From IMG/VR virus record IMGVR_UViG_3300023116_000004, positions 1 to 41,988 of that record: a stretch of DNA of 41,988 nucleotides; one strand, written 5' to 3'. The notes below the pieces were generated by a model. That model searched no databases, was not told where the DNA came from, and was given only the letters and a program-made list of their open reading frames with translations. Source of the stretch: a virus. The stretch's first letter is position 1, and every line of letters starts with the position of its first letter. Below are positions 1 to 6,924 of the stretch, piece by piece. The translations under genes and the position numbers were made by a program.

Positions 1-127
1 AACAGTGAGAAGCTGGATGATCGAAGCAACCTTGTGGAGATTGTTCATGCATACTCAAGGCGAGTTACTGAGAACGGCAACCCTGGAATCTACCAGACTG
101 TGTTCAGCCCTTACATGCACAAGGATG
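1..127. repeat. Terminal direct repeat, left copy
   Basis: These 127 bases are identical to 41862-41988 at the other end of the window. The portal reading frame continues in phase through the join (codon boundary at base 1 and at 41862). An exact odd-length overlap of this size is typical of a k-mer assembler closing a circle, so I read it as an assembly overlap and not as a physical terminal repeat of the virion DNA. Confidence 0.95.
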
Positions 128-1155
128 AGAAGGGTGAAGAATGTTTTGCACAGCATGAGCTGGTAACAGAGGCAGGGGACACCTACCCATTTGAGTGTTT
201 TACCCGCGAGAAAACACGCAGATCACCTATTGAATCCAGGGGTGTCAGCGAGATCGTGAAAACATGGCAGGCTGAATATAAGGCCCAGGCTGACCAGGTG
301 TTTGACAGATCTTCTTTTGATACTCTTCCACCTCTCCGCGTCCCATTGCGCTATGGTCAACGCATTAAGATAGGCCCAGGTGTCCAAGTGTCTGAGCAAA
401 GGCCAGGTGACATCTCTTGGATGGATACACCTAAGCGCGGGGCTGACCTTGCGTTCCAGCTCATGGACCAGATCCAAGTGAGAACTGATCGATACTTTGG
501 AAGACCTAATTCCGCTGTGCCTCCTGTAGAAACGCAGCTACGGCAACAAGCCTACGTTCATCGTTGGTTGCGTCACATGTCTACCGTCGTCAACCGCATG
601 TGGGATCTTACCCAAAGATTCGACGATGACGAGAGGTTCGCTGTAGTTACAGGCACTGGTAAGCCTATCCCCAGGGACCCCAATAACTTCAACTTCAACC
701 TGCATTTCGATGTTCGCGAGTTGGACAACGAGTTTGTTGAGAAGAAGCTTCAGGCGATTTCTCAGTTCGTGCTGCCTGAAGACACCATGGGTATCGTGGA
801 TCGCACCAAGTTGATTCGCAAAAAGCTCCAAGTAATTGATCCGTCATTGGCTGATGAGCTTGTCATTCAGAACGCAGAGGCTAGTCAGGCAATGTTTGAG
901 GAGGTGAACTCTCAGGTGGCATACATGGCCCTTGGTAACTCGCCTTCCAAACTGGTCGAGAATGACCCAGCGGCTGCTATTAAGATGCAGTTCCTGCAAC
1001 AGATCATTCAGAACAATCCGAAATACCAACAGCAACTTGAGGCTGACCAACAGTTCCAAGAGCTACTGAAGATGTATTCCCAAAACCTTAACATGAGTGT
1101 GATGCAACAACAAAATAAGCAGATCGGACGATTGGGGGTAAATCCAAATGCCTGA
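1..1155 (+). CDS. Portal protein, C-terminal part (gene split by window ends)
   Basis: This is the last 384 residues of the portal protein; the first part lies at 40917-41988. Joined through the 127-base overlap, the protein is about 699 residues, in the size range of podovirus portals. The portal forms the dodecameric ring at the capsid vertex through which DNA is packaged and ejected. The C-terminal part is mixed alpha/beta, then helical and rich in Gln and Asn (NNPKYQQQ, MQQQNKQ), as expected for an exposed C-terminal helical region. The gene follows TerL directly and precedes scaffold and capsid, the canonical order. Its stop overlaps the start of the next gene by 8 nt. I base the assignment on order, size and the N-terminal half, and did not identify a precise portal subfamily. 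Confidence 0.85.
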   Translation, partial: NSEKLDDRSNLVEIVHAYSRRVTENGNPGIYQTVFSPYMHKDEKGEECFAQHELVTEAGDTYPFECFTREKTRRSPIESRGVSEIVKTWQAEYKAQADQVFDRSSFDTLPPLRVPLRYGQRIKIGPGVQVSEQRPGDISWMDTPKRGADLAFQLMDQIQVRTDRYFGRPNSAVPPVETQLRQQAYVHRWLRHMSTVVNRMWDLTQRFDDDERFAVVTGTGKPIPRDPNNFNFNLHFDVRELDNEFVEKKLQAISQFVLPEDTMGIVDRTKLIRKKLQVIDPSLADELVIQNAEASQAMFEEVNSQVAYMALGNSPSKLVENDPAAAIKMQFLQQIIQNNPKYQQQLEADQQFQELLKMYSQNLNMSVMQQQNKQIGRLGVNPNA

Positions 1156-1414
1156 ACAAGCGTTTGAATACCCAGAGGAATTGTTGAGGGCCTTCTCCCT
1201 GCCAGAAGAACACCCTGTCCGACAATCTATCTTCTGGATCTTGGATGAAGCGGCCCAAGCAGATGTTAATCTGATTACATTGCCCGAGGCTAATGACTCA
1301 GAGAGGCATTTTTGTGCTGGCAGACTGGCTGCAATTCAAGACCTGCATTCAGAGTTTAAGTCGATCTTTGAATCGGCCAACCGTAGCAACGAAGAAATAG
1401 GGGTTGACACCTAA
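1148..1414 (+). CDS. Hypothetical protein between portal and scaffold
   Basis: This is an 88-residue acidic, mainly helical protein (N-terminus MPEQAFEYPEELLRAF) with no membrane segment and no motif I recognise. Its start lies 8 nt inside the portal gene, so it is probably translated by coupling. Its place between portal and scaffold suggests a head assembly role, but that rests on position only. The stop codon is within GTTGACACCTAA, a shortened relative of the start-associated repeat found elsewhere in this genome; the resemblance is too weak to count as a copy. Confidence 0.7.
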   Translation: MPEQAFEYPEELLRAFSLPEEHPVRQSIFWILDEAAQADVNLITLPEANDSERHFCAGRLAAIQDLHSEFKSIFESANRSNEEIGVDT

Positions 1415-1516
1415 ATAAACTTTGCGACGGTTTTTTTGACCTTGTCCGAGGTTAACTATAGGCCCCTGGGGTGCCTTGAACTCCTGACTTCTCGGTAGCT
1501 TGCGACCGTTAACAGC
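1415..1516. other. Short intergenic region before the scaffold gene
   Basis: This 102-base gap has a T-run, two GTTAAC sites (1451 and 1508) and a near-repeat TTGCGACGG/TTGCGACCG. A TTGACC hexamer lies 15 bases before TATAGG, too close for a good sigma70 promoter. It may carry a weak promoter or leader for the scaffold and capsid genes; nothing here is convincing on its own. Confidence 0.3.
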
Positions 1517-2482
1517 ATGGACAATCCTGATATTAAGCCGGAGGAAAACCAAGCCTCTGGGGAAGAGACTCCACTTGGTGGCATGGACGCATTGAGGGAT
1601 GCAATAGCTGCATCACTAACACCTCAAGAAGACGCTCCTACAAACACAGAAGAGACACCCGCACCTGAACCTCCAGACGATGCATTGCAGCAGGTCGAAG
1701 AGAGTGTTCAGGAAGAACCGGAAGACCCTCAGAGGGAGACCGGGTGGCAGAAGCGCATTAACAAACTGACCGCTCAGAAACGCGAGTTGGAAGAACAACT
1801 CCATGAGATGCGTCAGGAACAATATGAGCTGAAGCAATCCCAGAAACCCAAAGAGGAAAGTAGTATCTCTGAAATGGTATCTCAGGCCGACACCTTCGAT
1901 GATTTGGAGAGGCTTGAGGATGACGCATTAGCTGCTGAACGATGGGCAAAACGTAGCCTTAGTCGCTACAGGCGTGACCCTGATTCTGTTGAAAAAGAAA
2001 TCCAACAGAGAGTAGGGGAGAACATGCCTGAAGACGTCGAGGCATGGTTGGAAGACTTGGCACTCAACGCAGAATTTAGCCGCGAGTCAGACATTCCGAA
2101 AAGACGAAAGCAAATCGAGCAGCAGGCACGATCTTTTGAATTCGCTGTAACCAAATACCCTTGGTTGCGCGATCCGAAAAACCCAGCAAGGGCGTGGGTG
2201 GATCAGGTCAAACAGGCCAACCCTGGAATTAAAAACCTCCAGGATGTGGACCTGTATTTAGCACGGGCCTTGGTCGGCTTCTATGTAGAACAGGAGCAGG
2301 CCGCAAAGGGAGCCAAGCAAAGTAGGACCCCAGATCCAACTCCACAACCAGGGAGACCAGCGGCTACCAAGCCTGCTGTCAGCGATTCGGAGCAAAAGAT
2401 GAAGTCAGCCAGAGACAGGGTTTACAAATCAGGTTCTAGGGATGGTCTGAAAGATTGGATTAGAGCTGCTGCTAAAATCTAA
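1517..2482 (+). CDS. Probable head scaffolding protein
   Basis: This 321-residue, very acidic protein lies between portal and major capsid genes, the usual place of the scaffold that shapes the procapsid and then leaves it. The first 75 residues are low-complexity and rich in Glu, Pro and Thr. Residues around 80-115 form a strong coiled coil (QKRELEEQLHEMRQEQYELK). A second helical region follows, and the C-terminus is short and basic (DGLKDWIRAAAKI), as in scaffolds that contact the capsid protein. No protease motif is seen. The family was not recognised by sequence; the role is inferred from composition, coiled coil and position. Confidence 0.75.
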   Translation: MDNPDIKPEENQASGEETPLGGMDALRDAIAASLTPQEDAPTNTEETPAPEPPDDALQQVEESVQEEPEDPQRETGWQKRINKLTAQKRELEEQLHEMRQEQYELKQSQKPKEESSISEMVSQADTFDDLERLEDDALAAERWAKRSLSRYRRDPDSVEKEIQQRVGENMPEDVEAWLEDLALNAEFSRESDIPKRRKQIEQQARSFEFAVTKYPWLRDPKNPARAWVDQVKQANPGIKNLQDVDLYLARALVGFYVEQEQAAKGAKQSRTPDPTPQPGRPAATKPAVSDSEQKMKSARDRVYKSGSRDGLKDWIRAAAKI

Positions 2483-2500
2483 AAACAAAAGGATTATACC

Positions 2501-3514
2501 ATGGCAATGCTGTTTGAAATTAATCAGGTCGCAAAAAGAGAAGACCTTTTAGACCTCATCACGCGAGTCGATGAAAAGGCCACGCCTTTCATGAGTCTCG
2601 TCAACAAAGGAACCACCCCGCAGAATACATTTATCTCATGGCCTGTCGATTCGTATGCGGCCCCTGCTCTCGGTGGAACGGTTGATGGCACAGACGTTTC
2701 GTCTTATGACAACCACGCTGCTAGTCGTGCGCTGCTGTCCAGCTACCTCCAAACCTTCCGCAAAGCCTATCAGGTTTCGCGTTTGGCTCAGGAAGTGTCT
2801 GACGTTGCTGGCCTCGGTTCTGGAAATGAAATTGCAGAAGCTTCTGCTAAGGCTGGCGTCGAGCTGGTCCGCAATATGGAAGCAACCCTGCTTTCTGACC
2901 AAGAGCATGATGCCGATGACGGAACCAACCCTTACTTGCTTCGCGGTTTGGGCATCTGGATTCGTGACACTGCGAACATCGCTGCTCAGAGCGGTGGCCA
3001 CCAAGTGCCTGCTGCCTTCCGTCCTGCGGCCGGCCAGATCAACGGTGACCCCACTGCTGACATTACTGAGTCCGACATTCAGACCATGCTGCAAACCATC
3101 TGGTCTGCAACTGGCATGACTGGTGATTACAAGTTGTTTGCCGACGCAACCCTGCGACGCGCATTCACGGACTTCACTCGCACAATTGCAACCGCTGGAT
3201 ACAGCCAACGCAACTTGAACTACGACGGTGACGGCACCCGCATAAGCAACACCACCACCATCTTCGATGGTGACTTTGGTTCTGTTGAAGTGATTGCCGA
3301 CAACTTCATTGGCTACAACGCTGCTGGCTCCTCTCAGGAGGCTGGTCGCGGATACTTGCTCGACATGGACAAGATTGATCTCCGCGTGAACAAGCAACCA
3401 ACCATCGAGCGTTTTGAAGACAAAGGTGGCGGCGAACGCTTCCTGATCGAAGGTCGCGCAGCCCTCCAGGTTCGCAACCCCATCGGTCTGGGTCAGTTCA
3501 GCCCTGCCCTCTAA
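2501..3514 (+). CDS. Major capsid protein, SU10/DUF5309-like
   Basis: This 337-residue protein is the likely main shell protein. The N-terminal region (KREDLLDLITRVDEKATPF, then W-P-V-D at about residues 47-51) matches my memory of the SU10 major capsid / DUF5309 family, which has the HK97 fold. A long helix-rich part precedes the beta-rich C-terminal domain with DLRVNKQPTIERFEDKGG and GRAALQVRNP near the end, typical of capsid P-domains. AAAGGA lies about 9 bases before the ATG, one of the better ribosome sites in the late region. Two strong hairpins follow the stop, fitting separate control of the most abundant product. Confidence 0.88.
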   Translation: MAMLFEINQVAKREDLLDLITRVDEKATPFMSLVNKGTTPQNTFISWPVDSYAAPALGGTVDGTDVSSYDNHAASRALLSSYLQTFRKAYQVSRLAQEVSDVAGLGSGNEIAEASAKAGVELVRNMEATLLSDQEHDADDGTNPYLLRGLGIWIRDTANIAAQSGGHQVPAAFRPAAGQINGDPTADITESDIQTMLQTIWSATGMTGDYKLFADATLRRAFTDFTRTIATAGYSQRNLNYDGDGTRISNTTTIFDGDFGSVEVIADNFIGYNAAGSSQEAGRGYLLDMDKIDLRVNKQPTIERFEDKGGGERFLIEGRAALQVRNPIGLGQFSPAL

Positions 3515-3519
3515 TAGAA

Positions 3520-3543
3520 TTTGCCCTGGGTAACTGGGGCAAA
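3520..3543 (+). terminator. Hairpin 1 after capsid gene
   Basis: TTTGCCC at 3520-3526 pairs with GGGCAAA at 3537-3543 around a 10-base loop, 5 bases after the capsid stop codon. No T-run follows on the + strand, so it may attenuate transcription or protect the capsid mRNA 3' end rather than fully terminate. Confidence 0.5.
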
Positions 3544-3560
3544 AACCAACCCTCGGACGC

Positions 3561-3584
3561 GGGGGGAGCTGAGTGGCTCCCCCC
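3561..3584 (+). terminator. Hairpin 2 after capsid gene
   Basis: GGGGGGAGC pairs perfectly with GCTCCCCCC around a 6-base loop, giving a 9-bp GC-rich stem. It lies between the capsid gene and the next gene (start 3609). ATTTCC and not a U-run follows, so its strength as an intrinsic terminator is uncertain. Confidence 0.55.
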
Positions 3585-3608
3585 ATTTCCGGGGCCAATT
3601 TAAAAAAC

Positions 3609-3920
3609 ATGTCCGACTACTCAGAACAACTCAGAGACAAACTGGCCAGGGAGCATTACGAAGGCTACCACAAAAGCCATGGTGAAGCTGCTGCTAGACA
3701 ACGCGAGATTGCTCGTCAAAACCAGAACCGCAAATCGGTTGACGGCATAGGCAGGCCAATCATGGAGGTGGATTCCAAGGTCTACCATGAGTGGACCCGC
3801 AAAGAGGGCAAGGAGATTTGGAAAGATCCTTCCTTCCGCAAATACATCTCTGAGAAAAATCCTGAGCTAAAAGTAAAGTCGGGTGGCACTGGGAAGACCC
3901 AGGTAGGATATGGCTCATAG
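3609..3920 (+). CDS. Hypothetical basic head-region protein
   Basis: This is a 103-residue charged, helical protein beginning MSDYSEQLRDKLAREHYEGYHK. I chose the ATG at 3609 over 3573 because the upstream codons lie inside the GC-rich hairpin and code for a poor sequence. It has no transmembrane segment or recognised motif. It follows the capsid gene and overlaps the adaptor gene by 11 nt. A minor head or completion protein is possible, but only from position. Confidence 0.65.
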   Translation: MSDYSEQLRDKLAREHYEGYHKSHGEAAARQREIARQNQNRKSVDGIGRPIMEVDSKVYHEWTRKEGKEIWKDPSFRKYISEKNPELKVKSGGTGKTQVGYGS

Positions 3921-4641
3921 CCCTGTCAAATACAGCCAACTGCTTAACCAGGTCCTCAACCTGTCGGGGATCGATAGCACTACTTTGGCGACCATTGAAT
4001 GGAGGCTCTTCAGAGATCTTGCATCCAGGAGAGTTAAGTTCGCTTGGCAGGCTGCTAAATGGCCAGACGTCTGCGTAACAGAGGAAAGAACTGTGACGCA
4101 ATCTGGTGGTGTTGAAGGCAACTATGTTGCTCTCAACCAAGATGGCCAGACAGAGATGTCAGAGGTTTTCGCGGTCTGGAACAAATCGCCCAAATCAAAC
4201 CAAGATAATCAGGACCTCACTTGGTATCTGAGCGAAAACGGAGTTCAGATAGCTGAGTCAAACGCAACAGTGTTTGTGTTGTTCAGAAAACTTCCTCCCA
4301 CATGGACAGGAGAAAGATATTCTTCGAGTTCTTCATACGTGGCAGGAGACCAGGTGTATGACACAAGCGCGGGAAACTTCTACACCGCGAATCAATCTGT
4401 TGCTAGTGGGTCTGACAATAGCCCAACTGCACAGCCTACTTACTGGGACCTAGTGTCTGTCCCAGACATTTTTACCGACTACCTCATCCGCGGAACCTAT
4501 GCCGATTATTTGCGGCACAATGGAGAGTTGGATAGAGCGAGAGTCGCAGAATCAGACGCCCGAGGAGCATTAGATCATGAGCTATTAAAGCTTCATACCC
4601 AGCAGGGTCAAACGACCCGGCTACAGGTAGCGAGTTATTAG
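3910..4641 (+). CDS. Head-tail adaptor / tail tubular protein A-like
   Basis: This 243-residue protein has the position and layout of T7 gp11-like adaptors, which form the ring below the portal in short-tailed phages. The N-terminus (YSQLLNQVLNLSGIDS) and C-terminus (FTDYLIRGTYADYLRHNGELDRA) are helical, as in that family. Residues about 131-184 look like an inserted small beta module (YVAGDQVYDTSAGNFYTANQ, then PTYWDLV) similar to CBM5/12-type chitin- or sugar-binding modules. The insertion could decorate the neck. The adaptor call depends on order and overall pattern, so it is moderate. Confidence 0.65.
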   Translation: MAHSPVKYSQLLNQVLNLSGIDSTTLATIEWRLFRDLASRRVKFAWQAAKWPDVCVTEERTVTQSGGVEGNYVALNQDGQTEMSEVFAVWNKSPKSNQDNQDLTWYLSENGVQIAESNATVFVLFRKLPPTWTGERYSSSSSYVAGDQVYDTSAGNFYTANQSVASGSDNSPTAQPTYWDLVSVPDIFTDYLIRGTYADYLRHNGELDRARVAESDARGALDHELLKLHTQQGQTTRLQVASY

Positions 4642-4657
4642 TTAGCTCTTTTACTCT

Positions 4658-4672
4658 AGGTGACAAACACCT
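4658..4672 (+). repeat. Start-associated repeat, AAA variant (10 bases before a start)
   Basis: AGGTGACAAACACCT is a perfect inverted repeat (TAGGTG/CACCTA when extended by one base) with loop ACAAA. It lies 9 bases before the ATG at 4682, in the only gap between the adaptor gene and the next gene. Nearly the same sequence occurs at 36565 and 40903. Confidence 0.8.
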
Positions 4673-4681
4673 AAACTATAA

Positions 4682-4969
4682 ATGCCTGCATTAATAACGG
4701 GAGTCGATACTACCGACAAATACAGAACAGTCAGAGTTGGCCAAGATGGAAGCTTGGGATCTGACACCGGACAATACCAATCAGGGGGTGGAACCATCAC
4801 CGGAAACTTCTCCTGGGTATTTGCACACTCTGGAACCATTTTGAACGTCACAAGCTCAGGCCTTGGTAGCCTTACGGGGGTCAACCTCCAGGCGGGATCT
4901 TATTGGAGATGCTGCCGAGCTACGTCCATCACGGTCGTTTCAGGTGAAATCACTGCCTACGATGTATGA
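4682..4969 (+). CDS. Hypothetical small beta-rich structural protein
   Basis: This 95-residue protein begins MPALITGVDTTDKYRTVRVG and is rich in Gly, Ser and Thr with alternating hydrophobic residues, suggesting a beta-sandwich. It carries a CC pair (residues about 78-79). It lies between the adaptor and the first fibre gene, so a minor virion protein is likely. The stop overlaps the next start as ATGA. Its start is preceded by a copy of the start-associated repeat. No family recognised. Confidence 0.65.
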   Translation: MPALITGVDTTDKYRTVRVGQDGSLGSDTGQYQSGGGTITGNFSWVFAHSGTILNVTSSGLGSLTGVNLQAGSYWRCCRATSITVVSGEITAYDV

Positions 4970-5124
4970 TCGGCCTAGGCCTAGGGCTACCATCGATTGC
5001 CACAACTAGTGGCGATGCTGTTGTTGAGGGAACTTTCCTCATCGATGACGATGGCATGTTCCTGCAAACAGATATTGAAGAATTTTTCTTAACCCTACAG
5101 GAAGACGCACCTGACCCAGAATAG
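4966..5124 (+). CDS. Hypothetical 52-residue protein
   Basis: This small gene begins ATGATCGG and encodes MIGLGLGLPSIATTSG followed by an acidic C-terminus ending PDPE. Its start overlaps the upstream stop (ATGA) and its stop lies 2 bases before the fibre ATG, so it fills the gap exactly, which supports it being real. The DNA at its start is a tandem CCTAGG repeat (CGGCCTAGGCCTAGG). Function unknown; a minor structural or fibre-associated protein is possible from context. Confidence 0.55.
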   Translation: MIGLGLGLPSIATTSGDAVVEGTFLIDDDGMFLQTDIEEFFLTLQEDAPDPE

Positions 5125-5126
5125 AC

Positions 5127-6578
5127 ATGGCAACTACACGCATTAAAGATCTGAGCAAGACAGCGACGACACTCGCTGCTGACTCAAACTTCGTTATAGA
5201 TGGCAGCACTAACGGCACCCAAAAGATCACCACGGGAAATGTTAAGGCTGACATCGCAACCTCTTTTGCAGGCGACCTTTCAACCTACGGAATAGCCACC
5301 CTGGGTTCCGACAATAAGCTGAACCCAGACCAGCTCCCAGACAGTGTCACCAACGGAATCAACTTTGTTGGCACTGCTGACAGCGGGTCTGATCTGACCA
5401 GCACGACTCAGGGAGACTTCTACATTGTTAATACGGCCTTCACGCATCTTTCTATCAGTTATGCAGTAGGCGACAGTGCAGTGTATAACGGCAGTGCCTA
5501 CGTCAAGGTCACCCCAGGAACTACTCAGATTGGTGAAGGTGGAACTGGTGCCAGCACCTTGGATGGTGCCAAGGCAAACCTTGAAATCCCAGACGTCGGA
5601 ACGGCACCCAACGAGGTTCCAATGAACGGGATGCTGGGGTCAATGGCGTTTCAATCAGCTGAGGGCATATCAGTTGGTACGCTTGAGGCTGATGGCAAAA
5701 CCACACTGACCAACGACCAAGACAATGCGCTTGTCGTCGAGACGACCAACAAAAACCCAATGTATGTCAACGTGGTTGGGTCAGCACCCAACTACTTGTT
5801 TGATGTGCGCGACGATGACACCAGTAAGTTTCGGGTAGATGGGTCTGGCCGGGTCGGCATCAACCAGACCTCGCCGGGTTCGCTCATTCACGTCAAAGAT
5901 AATAGCGATGCGACCAATGACGGTGGCATTCAGATTGAGCGGTCAACGAATTCGGACAAAGCATTTTTTAACATGCGAGGCGGTCGCGTTGGCTTGGGTT
6001 CGGCGAGCAGCGTACCAATTCGTTTTTATGTCGGCGGCAATAACAAGTGGACCATAGGGACGGGCGGTGATTTGGTCGCCTCGGCTAGTGGGGTAGGCAT
6101 AGATTTCGGGGCTACGTCTGACGGCAGCGGCTCAATGAGCAGTGAGGTCCTTGATGACTATGAGGAGGGGACTTGGATACCAGTGTTTGGAGTGACCAGC
6201 GGCTCGTTTACAACGATGACGATGGATGTCATATCGGCTCGCTACGTCAAAGTGGGCAACCTAGTTAATTTCATTTGCTATATACGCACCAGTAATGTGA
6301 ACACAACTGGAACAGGTGGACAGCTAATAGTTAGCGGGTTGCCCTACGCCAACGCTGGTTCCAACAGTTTCGCCGCATGCAGTGTCGGGTATGCTCAAGA
6401 CTGGGCTAATGCTCCAGCCGCTGGCTACGTTGTTAGTGGCGGATCGTATATATTCCTGACCAAACGAGTTACAGGCATTAACGGCGACTTAAGCGAAATG
6501 GTCGCGGGTGACATGACGACTGGAGCAGTTCCTAACGAAAACCAGCTAATGATTAGCGGCATTTACTCCTCATTTTGA
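5127..6578 (+). CDS. Tail fibre protein
   Basis: This 483-residue protein has the repetitive, Gly/Ser/Thr/Asn-rich make-up of a trimeric fibre. An N-terminal part (MATTRIKDLSKTATTLAADS, about residues 1-45) resembles virion-attachment regions. The motif GGTGASTLDGAKANLE (about 139-154) is common in tail fibres. The middle has repeats of the type FRVDGSGRVGINQTSP. The C-terminal part contains DDYEEGTWIPVF and ARYVKVGNLVNF (about 343-385), a widespread phage fibre C-terminal beta domain that may contact the receptor. It is one of several fibre-like genes here. The receptor is unknown. Confidence 0.8.
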   Translation: MATTRIKDLSKTATTLAADSNFVIDGSTNGTQKITTGNVKADIATSFAGDLSTYGIATLGSDNKLNPDQLPDSVTNGINFVGTADSGSDLTSTTQGDFYIVNTAFTHLSISYAVGDSAVYNGSAYVKVTPGTTQIGEGGTGASTLDGAKANLEIPDVGTAPNEVPMNGMLGSMAFQSAEGISVGTLEADGKTTLTNDQDNALVVETTNKNPMYVNVVGSAPNYLFDVRDDDTSKFRVDGSGRVGINQTSPGSLIHVKDNSDATNDGGIQIERSTNSDKAFFNMRGGRVGLGSASSVPIRFYVGGNNKWTIGTGGDLVASASGVGIDFGATSDGSGSMSSEVLDDYEEGTWIPVFGVTSGSFTTMTMDVISARYVKVGNLVNFICYIRTSNVNTTGTGGQLIVSGLPYANAGSNSFAACSVGYAQDWANAPAAGYVVSGGSYIFLTKRVTGINGDLSEMVAGDMTTGAVPNENQLMISGIYSSF

Positions 6579-6628
6579 CAAATTTACCCCAGCCGGACTA
6601 GCTGGGACGGACCACAACCAATACCACT

Positions 6629-6922
6629 ATGATTGAGAAAATTACTAGCTGCGACAAAATTGAATTTGTCGCCCCATACAGTGTCCAATGCCGCCAGCGC
6701 ATCAGCTTGGTGGAGGACGGCAACGAACTCGCCGCAAGCTTTCACCGTTCGGTAATGCACCCAGACTCAGACTGGAGTGAGTGCGAAGCCAACGTGCAAG
6801 CCATCTGCAATGCGGTTTTCACTGATGCCGTCAAAGCTGACTGGGCTGACAAGCTCGCCGCTGATGCTGCCGAGCCAGCAACTGAGCCAGAATCAGACGC
6901 TGAAACTCCAACCGAGGCATAA
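6629..6922 (+). CDS. Hypothetical protein between two fibre genes
   Basis: This 97-residue protein begins MIEKITSCDKIEFVAPYSVQCRQ. Residues about 1-70 look folded (mixed alpha/beta). The last 25 are a low-complexity acidic tail (EPATEPESDAETPTEA). It lies between a fibre gene and a large sugar-binding-type protein, with 2 bases to the next start. A fibre accessory or chaperone is possible by position. No family recognised. Confidence 0.6.
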   Translation: MIEKITSCDKIEFVAPYSVQCRQRISLVEDGNELAASFHRSVMHPDSDWSECEANVQAICNAVFTDAVKADWADKLAADAAEPATEPESDAETPTEA

Positions 6923-6924
6923 GC

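Noticed and set aside
1450-1462. T7-like promoter, from ACTATAGG before the scaffold gene
   Set aside because: The remaining upstream bases do not match a single-subunit RNA polymerase promoter, the site is not repeated, and no RNA polymerase gene is present.
1610-1625. Another repeat copy, ATCACTAACACC, in the scaffold gene
   Set aside because: It differs in the key TGA bases, lies inside an ordinary coding stretch far from a start, and can be chance.
2636-3610. 324-codon open frame on the minus strand opposite the capsid gene
   Set aside because: It is antisense to a clear major capsid protein and its product is a low-complexity, unprotein-like sequence; it is a shadow of codon use.
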